DNA from: Rhodothermus profundi
GTDB lineage: Bacteria > Bacteroidota > Rhodothermia > Rhodothermales > Rhodothermaceae
NCBI RefSeq assembly: GCF_900142415.1
Contig: NZ_FRAU01000011.1
Coordinates: forward strand, 36,809 to 88,346
Direction: 5' to 3'
Length of the DNA stretch: 51,538 nt
Shown here: in pieces, positions 1 through 7,298 of the stretch
Position numbering within the stretch: the first letter of the stretch is position 1
Layout: each line of letters opens with the position of its first letter
Program-made: the position numbers and the translations under genes
The notes under the pieces: model-generated
What the model was told of the DNA's origin: nothing
Seen by the model: only the letters and a program-made list of their open reading frames with translations
The model's database searches: none

Positions 1-182
1 AGGAGGATGTGCGGAGTCATTATCGGAAGGGTCAGCCGGGCGACTGGCGGAATCATTTTACCGAAGAACACGTGGCCGCCTTCAAAGAGAAATTTGGTGA
101 TCTGGTTGTCCGCTTGGGCTACGAACCAGATAACAACTGGACCCTGACAACAGCAACACCCGAGGAGCATCGCAATGCCTGA
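1..182 (+). CDS. Sulfotransferase, C-terminal end (partial)
   Basis: The reading frame is open from the window edge (first full codon at base 3) to a TGA at 180-182, about 59 residues. It carries RKGQPGDW followed by an HFTEEHVAAFKEKF-type helix. In PAPS-dependent sulfotransferases this C-terminal R-K-G-x-x-G-D-W loop contacts the 3'-phosphoadenosine of the sulfate donor. The catalytic P-loop-like N-terminal part lies outside the window. The stop overlaps the start of the next glycosyltransferase by 8 bases, so the two are probably translationally coupled. In context it would add sulfate to a sugar of the exopolysaccharide or to a glycan precursor. The family call rests on the end motif only. 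Confidence 0.75.
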   Translation, partial: EDVRSHYRKGQPGDWRNHFTEEHVAAFKEKFGDLVVRLGYEPDNNWTLTTATPEEHRNA

Positions 183-1134
183 AGTTGGGGTAGTTATTCC
201 CTGCTATAATCAGGAACGCTATATTCTGCGGGCCATCGAAAGCGTTCAGCGACAGACCTGGACCGACTGGGAACTGGTAGTTGTAGATGATGGCAGCACA
301 GATGCTTCGGCGGTCCTTGTGGAAGAGTTGACAGCGCAGGATGAGCGGATTCGTCTGGTACAACAGGAGAATCAGGGAGTAAGTCGGGCACGTAATCGAG
401 GAGTCCAGGAGCTTAGCCCCTCTGTACGCTATCTGCTTTTTCTGGATGCGGATGATATGCTGCATCCCGAAATGCTTCAGACTCTGACTTCCTATCTGGA
501 ACAGCATCCCGAGGCTGGCGCTGTTTTCTGTGGGTTTACGCGAATTGATGAAGAGGATAGGACAATTGCGGCGCCGCAACTATTTGTAGCCCATGCTTTT
601 GTGCCGACGCTCCTGGGATTTCGCCGCCTTGGAATGGACTACCAGGGCCGCATACCTTTTTACACGGTAATGGCTGATCCGGTAAATCTTCCATCTAATA
701 CCCTGATGCGGCGCCAGATTTTTGAGCAGGTAGGCGGATGGGATGAGACGGTGCCTCAGCCCGCAGAAGATCGCGACCTGTTTATGAAGATTGCGCTTTT
801 CAGTGAGTTGCATGTAGTGCCTCGGGTGCTGGTGTATTATCGGATGCACAGTCAGCAGTCTACGAAGAATTTAGCGTTTGCGTTGCAGCAGACGGCCCGT
901 TTGATGCGGCGATGGGTGCAGTACTGGCGCGCGCAACCGCCGTCGCGTGAGCGCACGGAAGTTTTGCGTTCCTGGCATTTGAGTATGGGGCGAGTGGGGG
1001 CCTGGAAGAGCGTGCAGGCCGGGTGGCGGCAGTTGCGAAGCCGGCGGGTAGTGCCTGGTATTCGCAATATTATTGCGGGTGTTCGCCGTTATCTGACTTC
1101 GTTTTTACCGTACGAGTGGGGCTGGATGTACTAA
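175..1134 (+). CDS. Family 2 glycosyltransferase (GT-A fold)
   Basis: This 319-residue protein opens with VGVVIPCYNQERYI, the usual first strand and helix of GT2 enzymes. It then shows VVDDGSTD (nucleotide binding, about residues 36-43) and FLDADD (the DXD metal and sugar-nucleotide site, about residue 90). The PAEDRDLFMK segment near residue 198 fits the ED acceptor-site motif. It has no predicted membrane segment, so it should act at the cytoplasmic face of the membrane, adding a sugar to a lipid-linked glycan. The ATG lies inside the end of the preceding sulfotransferase gene, and the next gene starts 3 bases after its stop. Donor and acceptor cannot be told from sequence. Confidence 0.9.
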   Translation: MPEVGVVIPCYNQERYILRAIESVQRQTWTDWELVVVDDGSTDASAVLVEELTAQDERIRLVQQENQGVSRARNRGVQELSPSVRYLLFLDADDMLHPEMLQTLTSYLEQHPEAGAVFCGFTRIDEEDRTIAAPQLFVAHAFVPTLLGFRRLGMDYQGRIPFYTVMADPVNLPSNTLMRRQIFEQVGGWDETVPQPAEDRDLFMKIALFSELHVVPRVLVYYRMHSQQSTKNLAFALQQTARLMRRWVQYWRAQPPSRERTEVLRSWHLSMGRVGAWKSVQAGWRQLRSRRVVPGIRNIIAGVRRYLTSFLPYEWGWMY

Positions 1135-1137
1135 AAC

Positions 1138-2361
1138 ATGCGTATTCTTTTCGTTACGCAGCGGTACCACCCGTTCGTTGGCGGGGTCGAGACGCAGACC
1201 CGCCTGGTAGTACATGAACTGGCCCGTCGCGGGCACAAGGTGCAGGTAGTTGCCACAACCCTTCGCGACGTGCGGTTGCCGGTGCGGCTGCGCGTGCTGG
1301 GTGACAGTTTGCTATTACCCCGTGGCCAGTCCTATAAAGACGAAGGCGTGCCCGTGCATGCGCTTACTCCCAGTGTCTGGGACCGGCTGCGTATGTTGCC
1401 TATTGGCGTGCGGGCGGTGCCGCTCCTGGCGCGTCGCTACCATACGCTGCGGCGTTTCGGGTATCCTTTCTTTCGACGCGTCTTTGCTCCCCGGTTGCGG
1501 CCTTTCATCGAATGGGCCGAGGTGGTGCATTCGGTAGCTGGAAATTACCTGGGTTGGACGGCGCAGGAGGTGGCCCGGGCGCTGGGCCGTCCGTTCGTGG
1601 TGACACCTTATGTGCATCCGGGGCAGTATGGCGATGGACCGGACGATGCCCGGCACTGGCAGGCAGCCGATGCCGTGCTGGCCCTGCTGGAGACCGACCG
1701 AAAGGTGCTCGTTGAACGCCTGGGGGTGCCCCCCGAGAAGGTACATCTCTACGGGGTAGTGCCGTTGCTGCCCGAGCAGGCCGATGGAGCCGGCTTTCGG
1801 AAGCGGCATGGACTGGGAAAGGCACCGATCGTGCTGTTTGTCGGACGCATGAACGACTACAAAGGAGCTCCGGCCCTGGTGCAGGCAGCTCCTTTGGTAT
1901 GGGCCCGGCGCCCTGAGGTGCATTTTGTGTTTATCGGGCCCGCGTCGGAGGAGGAACGGCGCATTTTTGACGGGGTAGATGCGCGGGTGCATTACCTGGG
2001 CCGGGTGGACGAGCAGGAGAAGGCAGATGCCTATGCGGCCTGCGATGTGTTCTGCATGCCTTCGCGCCATGAGATCCTGCCGGCCGTCTATCTGGAAGCG
2101 TGGAGCTACGGAAAGCCAGTAGTAGGCGGGCCAGCCCCGGGATTGCGGGAGTTAATCGAAGGCAATGAAGCCGGTATAGTAGTGGCGCAGACGCCCGAAG
2201 CGATTGCAGAGGGATTATTGCATCTGTTGCAGGCACCTGAAAAGGCGCATGCGCTGGGAGAGAATGGACGGCGTCTGGTGCAGCAGCGCTATACCCGGGA
2301 AGCGCTGGTTAATGTACTGGAGCGGATTTATGCAGACTGTACAGACCGGGCAGGTGGGTAG
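1138..2361 (+). CDS. Family 4 glycosyltransferase (GT-B fold)
   Basis: This 407-residue protein starts MRILFVTQRYHPFVGGVETQ, the typical GT4 N-terminal strand with a Gly-Gly loop. The C-terminal Rossmann half has LFVGRMNDYKGAPALVQA, and an E-x7-E donor-site motif with Glu312 and Glu320 (EILPAVYLE). This is a retaining transferase using a nucleotide sugar, probably cytoplasmic and membrane-associated. It lies between a GT2 gene and the ATP-grasp-like gene, 3 bases from each, so it is likely part of the same transcript. The exact sugar is unknown. Confidence 0.9.
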   Translation: MRILFVTQRYHPFVGGVETQTRLVVHELARRGHKVQVVATTLRDVRLPVRLRVLGDSLLLPRGQSYKDEGVPVHALTPSVWDRLRMLPIGVRAVPLLARRYHTLRRFGYPFFRRVFAPRLRPFIEWAEVVHSVAGNYLGWTAQEVARALGRPFVVTPYVHPGQYGDGPDDARHWQAADAVLALLETDRKVLVERLGVPPEKVHLYGVVPLLPEQADGAGFRKRHGLGKAPIVLFVGRMNDYKGAPALVQAAPLVWARRPEVHFVFIGPASEEERRIFDGVDARVHYLGRVDEQEKADAYAACDVFCMPSRHEILPAVYLEAWSYGKPVVGGPAPGLRELIEGNEAGIVVAQTPEAIAEGLLHLLQAPEKAHALGENGRRLVQQRYTREALVNVLERIYADCTDRAGG

Positions 2362-2364
2362 AGG

Positions 2365-3360
2365 ATGTTCCGACGAGCAGGAAAAGGCAGTTTTGCCGTC
2401 GTGAGGAGGATTGGCAAGGTGCTTCCTGACGGCATGAGATGTAGGTTGAGATATGCGTGGCGTATTGTGGATGATATAAGGCAGGGCGTAAGATTGAATA
2501 GCAAAGTAAAATGTGTAAAAAATATCTATATAGTAAAAAACCTCTTCAGGCCTGAGTTGTGCATTCTGTTTTATCCTAATAGACTGGCAAAATTCTATAC
2601 GATATATAAAATTATCACTTTGCTTGGATTTAGGATAGTGTACGAGCTTGATAAAGCGTATGATTTAGTTGTCAAGTGGAAGGATGCAACCTATACAGAT
2701 CCGCTGCCAGCATCCCTGCGAGATAAACCAGTCATTAATGCGGATTGTATAGATATCAGTAAAGCGTATATCTCAAAGATATTTTTTGATGTTTTTGGAT
2801 ATTCTATTTCTGTTGATCCTTTAAGATACAAAGGCATGATGGTTGTGAAATCAAACAAAAATTTTGCTCATGATGGTCGAATTATAAAAGGGCCGTTATC
2901 TAAAACAGAGGAAGATAAAGTATATCAACGTCTTGTTGATAGCATAGATCCAGAGACGGGACTGGCTGTAGATTTCAGGGTACCTGTTTTTGGAGATATG
3001 ATCCCAATTATCTGGAAGAAATATAAACAGATTGACGAAAGATTTGGGAGAAATGTGATATTTCGAGAGATTGCCTATCCTTATGAGGTTTTTTCGGAAG
3101 AAGAGCTGGAAAAGATTATAAAAGTAGCTCAAGTAATGAATCTGGATTATGGAGAGATGGATGTTTTAAGAGACAGAAGGACAGGAAAGATTTATATTGT
3201 AGATGTCAATAACACTCCAGCCATTGATAAAACTTTAGATTATTTCCTGAGTAAGGATCCTGATGAGGCTCATGTATTGATGAAAGCGCTCTGTAAAGGA
3301 TTTGTAGAACTGATAAAAAAGAAAGGAATCTATAATGCGAAATTTTTGCAAATCACCTGA
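2365..3360 (+). CDS. ATP-grasp-like protein of the polysaccharide locus
   Basis: This 331-residue protein has no family I can name with certainty. The C-terminal half looks like ATP-grasp: MMVVKSNKNFAHDGRIIKGP could hold the ATP-binding lysine. YGEMDVLRDRRTGKIYIVDVN followed by NTP gives the Glu ... Asp-x-Asn pair that binds magnesium in this fold. ATP-grasp enzymes join a carboxylate to an amine or thiol through an acyl-phosphate. Related proteins occur in some cell-surface glycan loci, where they are thought to add amino acids or peptides to sugars. The gene is clearly AT-rich from about base 2460 on, unlike the GC-rich gene before it, which suggests recent acquisition. Amino-acylation of the glycan is inference only. 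Confidence 0.6.
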   Translation: MFRRAGKGSFAVVRRIGKVLPDGMRCRLRYAWRIVDDIRQGVRLNSKVKCVKNIYIVKNLFRPELCILFYPNRLAKFYTIYKIITLLGFRIVYELDKAYDLVVKWKDATYTDPLPASLRDKPVINADCIDISKAYISKIFFDVFGYSISVDPLRYKGMMVVKSNKNFAHDGRIIKGPLSKTEEDKVYQRLVDSIDPETGLAVDFRVPVFGDMIPIIWKKYKQIDERFGRNVIFREIAYPYEVFSEEELEKIIKVAQVMNLDYGEMDVLRDRRTGKIYIVDVNNTPAIDKTLDYFLSKDPDEAHVLMKALCKGFVELIKKKGIYNAKFLQIT

Positions 3361-3366
3361 TTTGTT

Positions 3367-4398
3367 ATGCCAAAATGTTCGGTAATTATACCTGCCTATA
3401 ACGTTGAGAAATATATACGATTTTCCGTGTCATCTGTGTTGTCTCAAACTTTAAGAGATCTGGAAATAATTGTTGTGGATGATGGGTCCACGGATAATAC
3501 TTATGCTATTTTGACGCAACTAGCCTGGCAGGATTCCCGTATTCGCATCATTCGACATAGACAACGTCGCGGCGCCTCCTGCGCGCGCAATACTGCCCTG
3601 GAGGTAGCGCAGGGAGAATGGATTGCCTGGCTGGACGCTGATGATTGGATGGATGCGGTGCGGCTGGAACGTTTGATCCGGCTTGCCGAACGCTGGGGGG
3701 CAGACATGATCGCCGATAATATATATCTGGTTGATTTTTATAAATTTGATAACATAAGCGAGGGGCAAAAATTTGATCAACAACGTACCCTTTTTTCTAA
3801 ACGATTATTGAAAGCGCTTCCTCGTTTTATTACACCGGTTGAGTTTATTCTGGGCAATATGCCCGGGCCTCGAAATCCAAGGCTTGGTCTGATAAAGCCG
3901 CTTATCAGACACGCTTTTATAACAAAGCATGCGCTGAAATGGCGGGAAGAGGTTATGGTAAGCCAGGATACGGTGTTCTATTTCGAATGCCTTATGCATG
4001 GTGCCCGCCTGCTTCTGATACCTGAAGCTCATTATTATTATCTGGAAGGTCGTCCGCAAAGTATCAGTCTTTCTGTGTCGAATCTACAGGGAAATATAAA
4101 TCGATATAGAGTGAATCAATTTCTGATTGATAAATATGGAAGGGAAAATAGTGCTGTTAAAGCAGCGCTTCAAAAGCGATCTAAAAGATTGTTAAAGCTC
4201 ATACGATATGCGCTTTTCAAGAGAAAACTCTGTAATCGCCCATTTTATCGTAAATTAAAATTTGTGGTAAATAATCCTGTGATAATTTGTGACTATATCG
4301 TCTTTTGTTTGAAAATGACCTGCTATAAAATTGTATCCCGTCTCAAAGCACGGCTACTTTTATCTGAGCGCCGAGCCTCTCGGGGAGGGCGTCAATAA
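3367..4398 (+). CDS. Family 2 glycosyltransferase
   Basis: This 343-residue protein begins KCSVIIPAYNVEKYI. VVDDGSTDN follows at about residue 37 and WLDADDWMD (DXD metal site) at about residue 91. VSQDTVFYFE near residue 200 fits the acceptor-base region of GT2 enzymes. The C-terminal quarter is Lys/Arg-rich and hydrophobic, perhaps membrane-associated. Base composition changes within the gene: the first 130 bases and everything after about 3720 are AT-rich, while 3515-3715 is as GC-rich as the chromosome. This looks like a recombinant gene. Its last 7 bases overlap the end of the convergent acyl-modification gene. Confidence 0.87.
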   Translation: MPKCSVIIPAYNVEKYIRFSVSSVLSQTLRDLEIIVVDDGSTDNTYAILTQLAWQDSRIRIIRHRQRRGASCARNTALEVAQGEWIAWLDADDWMDAVRLERLIRLAERWGADMIADNIYLVDFYKFDNISEGQKFDQQRTLFSKRLLKALPRFITPVEFILGNMPGPRNPRLGLIKPLIRHAFITKHALKWREEVMVSQDTVFYFECLMHGARLLLIPEAHYYYLEGRPQSISLSVSNLQGNINRYRVNQFLIDKYGRENSAVKAALQKRSKRLLKLIRYALFKRKLCNRPFYRKLKFVVNNPVIICDYIVFCLKMTCYKIVSRLKARLLLSERRASRGGRQ

Positions 4399-5486
4399 GC
4401 GGATCCGGCTTCAATCTCCTGGGTGATTGCCTGCAGAAAGACTTCTGCCAGCTTGCGGGTGAAGTCTGGGGCGTAGGCATCGGCCAGGTGAACCAGATCC
4501 GGGAAGGCTTCGTCGGGGTACGTGGCAGGCACCTCAAGTACAAGCATGTCGTGCGCGTAGGCCCACTGGCGGAAAGAATGTATTTTTTCGGGTGTAGGAC
4601 GGTCGGTCAGTCGATGCCAGGAAGTGAGCGGGACGTTGAAGACCGCGACGCGCCCGCCGCGCCGCTGGAGCAGACGCACCAGGTCTGCAAAGACCGTCTG
4701 ATCCCAGTCTGGAATGACGCTGTCAGGGCGTAATGCATTGAGATGCTGCATTTGTTCGAGCATCAGGCGGCGAATGGCAGCAATTCCGGCGCTGTCGGTC
4801 CGAATGCCTCCTCGGGGAGCCAGGGAGGGTGGAGCAGATGAAACAGGCGGGCGGAGTCCCAGGCGACGGGGCAAGTCCTCGATCAACGCCCGTACTTTCC
4901 CGCGAATAAAGCGCCCGTAGCGTACGCTGTGCAAGAAGAGGCCAGCCGTTACGACGAGCTTGTCGCGCACTGCATCGCCGGCCTGCCACCAGAAGGTCGG
5001 CAGGTCCTCAAGGCGCAGGATAGGAGAAAGGAGCAGCGGCCAGCGTGGATCCGCCCAGAGACCGTCCCAGGTGTCCGTAAAAAGATCGCCGGGAGGCACG
5101 CCGTGCTTCAGTCCGACAAGCAGGACGGTTCCAGTCAGGAGCGAATCTGGAAGGCACCGAAGCGCCAGATAGTGCTCGGCCAGCGTTGAATATCCCTGGC
5201 CAAGGTTGTAGATGTAAAGGGGAGGCGGGAGGTTGGCCGCTGCGGCATGGGGGCGCAGCACTTCGCGAAACGTGGGCACGTCGACCGCGGCCGCCACGCG
5301 GGAACTGCCAATGAACAGGTAATGGACTGGTGTTTGGCCAGTGCGCAAGGGATGGTAAAAGTCTACGAGTCGCTGCACTCCCGCAAAGGGACCATTCGGC
5401 GTAAGCAACCGAATGGTCAGTTCTACTGCCACCAGAGGCGGCAGGAAGAATCCGAGGGCTTTGACGACAAGTTGCCGCAGCCGCAT
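4392..5486 (-). CDS. SGNH-hydrolase-like protein, probable polysaccharide O-acyl transfer partner
   Basis: This 364-residue protein has one N-terminal membrane anchor (about residues 8-28) and an extracytoplasmic domain. LFIGSSRVA at 58-65 fits block I of SGNH/GDSL enzymes, with Ser62 as likely nucleophile. DLVH at 330-333 fits the C-terminal Asp-x-x-His of the triad. It starts 3 bases after the stop of the MBOAT gene, so the two form a pair like those that O-acetylate alginate, peptidoglycan or cellulose. There the membrane protein brings the acyl group across the membrane and the SGNH partner places it on the glycan. That role is inferred from pairing and motifs; overall identity to a named family could not be tested. 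Confidence 0.7.
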   Translation of the reverse strand: MRLRQLVVKALGFFLPPLVAVELTIRLLTPNGPFAGVQRLVDFYHPLRTGQTPVHYLFIGSSRVAAAVDVPTFREVLRPHAAAANLPPPLYIYNLGQGYSTLAEHYLALRCLPDSLLTGTVLLVGLKHGVPPGDLFTDTWDGLWADPRWPLLLSPILRLEDLPTFWWQAGDAVRDKLVVTAGLFLHSVRYGRFIRGKVRALIEDLPRRLGLRPPVSSAPPSLAPRGGIRTDSAGIAAIRRLMLEQMQHLNALRPDSVIPDWDQTVFADLVRLLQRRGGRVAVFNVPLTSWHRLTDRPTPEKIHSFRQWAYAHDMLVLEVPATYPDEAFPDLVHLADAYAPDFTRKLAEVFLQAITQEIEAGSAY

Positions 5487-5489
5487 GGT

Positions 5490-6992
5490 TCAAAACTGAA
5501 AGTAAATGAACGGACGCCGGTCAAAGACGCCAAACAGCAGTACAAGCAGAATAAGGAAATAGTAGGTGCTCCATCGCAGCAAGCGAGGAGCAGTGTCGAT
5601 CCACGTCTCCAGTCGAACAACGTGGGCATCGATCCACTGAAGAGCTTCCAGCAGTCCAATGGATCCCAGGCTGACGATCCAGTCGGTAAATGAGAAGCCA
5701 GGCAGTCCAAAGCTTCCGGAGAGATCAAAGAGATGGGTTGCGATATGCGCAGCATCTGCTGCGGAACTGGCCCGGAACAGGATCAGACTGGTCATGGCCA
5801 GCCAGCAGGTGGTAAGGACGGCCAGACCATTGCGCAGACGAGGGATAATCCGGGCCAATCTAGGAATTCCGGCGGCATGAGCGGGGGCAGGTGCGAGCTG
5901 ACGCGCCCATTGTTCCACGCGTTGCCAGAACGTGCGGCGCGCCGGACGCGTCAGCAGGCCCACAATCAGATACAGCCCATGCAGCGCTCCCCAGAGCACA
6001 AAGGTCCAGGCAGCGCCATGCCAGAGGCCACTCAGTACAAAAACAATAAAGATACTTCCAAACCAGCGAATTTTAGAGCGGCGTCCCCCGCTGCGCAGCA
6101 GCGGCGCATATACATAGTCGCGAAACCAGGTGGTCAGACTGATGTGCCAGCGTTGCCAGAATTCGGCGATGGAACGGGCCGCAAATGGCCGGCGGAAGTT
6201 TTCCATCAGATCAATTCCGAAAATTCGGGCAGTGCCAATGGCAATGTCTGAATAGGCTGAAAAGTCGCAGAAGATCTGAAAGAAAAAGAAATAGAGCGCA
6301 ATCCAGTAATGCGTCCCACTATAAGCAGCAGGGTGCGCAAAGACAGGATCGACATAGAGCGCCAGGCGGTCGGCAATCACTACTTTTTTGAAGAACCCCC
6401 AGAGAATCAGAAAGAACCCGGTGCGAAGGTAGGCAGCGTGCAGTTTTCGGGGATGGTGGAGCTGAGGCAGCAGATTGCGGGCGCGTTCAATGGGGCCGGC
6501 TACCAGTTGCGGAAAGAAGCTGACAAATAGCGCAAAGTACCCCAGGTGGCGTTCTGGTTTGAGCGTGCCCCGGTACACATCGATAGTGTAGCTGAGCGTC
6601 TGAAACGTATAAAAGCTGATGCCAATCGGTAGCAGCACGTCGAGCGTAGGGACCTCGGTGGGATGCCCCAGTAGCCCCAGCAATGCTTCCAGCGCATCGG
6701 CAAAGAATCCCAGGTATTTGAAGGTAGCCAGGAGCCCCAGGTTGGTAACGAGGCTCAGGATCAGAAACGGTCGGCGAGCCTGCCGCGTGGTGCAGCGCCC
6801 CATTGCCCGACCGCACAGATAGTCGATCAGCGTGGAGACCACAATGAGCAGCAGGTATTCGACCTTCCACCAGGCATAAAAGACATACGAGGCGAGCAGC
6901 AGCAACAGCCAGCGAAAGCGTGCTGGCAGACCGTAGTACAGCGCAACGACCAGCGGCAAAAAGAGCAGAAAGTCTAGCGAGTTGAACAGCAT
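5490..6992 (-). CDS. MBOAT-family O-acyltransferase (AlgI-like)
   Basis: This 500-residue polytopic membrane protein begins MLFNSLDFLLFLPLVVALYY, typical of AlgI/DltB-type acyltransferases. Conserved features include LLPIGISFYTFQTLSYTIDV, WHISLTTWFRDYVY and SGLWHGAAWTFVLWG, with the invariant catalytic histidine at about residue 325. Family members move an acetyl or other acyl group from a cytoplasmic donor to an extracytoplasmic polymer or its partner protein. The ATG has a close GAGGT Shine-Dalgarno on the reverse strand (6993-6998). The gene runs opposite to the surrounding glycosyltransferases, so this two-gene acylation unit is transcribed separately from the divergent region at 6993-7298. 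Confidence 0.93.
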   Translation of the reverse strand: MLFNSLDFLLFLPLVVALYYGLPARFRWLLLLLASYVFYAWWKVEYLLLIVVSTLIDYLCGRAMGRCTTRQARRPFLILSLVTNLGLLATFKYLGFFADALEALLGLLGHPTEVPTLDVLLPIGISFYTFQTLSYTIDVYRGTLKPERHLGYFALFVSFFPQLVAGPIERARNLLPQLHHPRKLHAAYLRTGFFLILWGFFKKVVIADRLALYVDPVFAHPAAYSGTHYWIALYFFFFQIFCDFSAYSDIAIGTARIFGIDLMENFRRPFAARSIAEFWQRWHISLTTWFRDYVYAPLLRSGGRRSKIRWFGSIFIVFVLSGLWHGAAWTFVLWGALHGLYLIVGLLTRPARRTFWQRVEQWARQLAPAPAHAAGIPRLARIIPRLRNGLAVLTTCWLAMTSLILFRASSAADAAHIATHLFDLSGSFGLPGFSFTDWIVSLGSIGLLEALQWIDAHVVRLETWIDTAPRLLRWSTYYFLILLVLLFGVFDRRPFIYFQF

Positions 6993-7298
6993 GACCTCGC
7001 GCGTTTCAGAAAAGCCAATCTTAAGTTAGCAAGGCGCTGCTCGCTAGGCTGCCTCCTCTGGCGCAAGGTAGCGGCAGAAACTCATCCGATCTTTATAGGA
7101 GGGACTGGCACTTTCAGGTGGGAGGTTGTATCCTTCCGGCACATCTCTGGGCGGGTGAAGGTGGCGGAAAGAAACCGCTGCTTTCGGAAGTATCCGACCT
7201 AGGTGAGGAAAACGGGACGTCAGGCGGCCGGAACGGGCTTTGGTGGCTTTGGGCGTCCCGTGGGGCAGGAAGTTGAATGGATACAGACCCGAAAGCTC
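6993..7298. promoter_or_regulatory. Divergent intergenic region with several inverted repeats
   Basis: This 306-base gap separates the MBOAT gene (reverse) from the secreted hydrolase gene (forward) and must hold promoters for both. I see no clear -35/-10 pair. Visible structure includes CTTCCG at 7133-7138 pairing with CGGAAG at 7185-7190, and inside it GCGG and CCGC flanking an A-rich loop. ACGGGACG at 7212-7219 pairs perfectly with CGTCCCGT at 7254-7261. These could fold into a structured 5' leader of the forward transcript. None matches a riboswitch consensus that I know. Confidence 0.4.
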
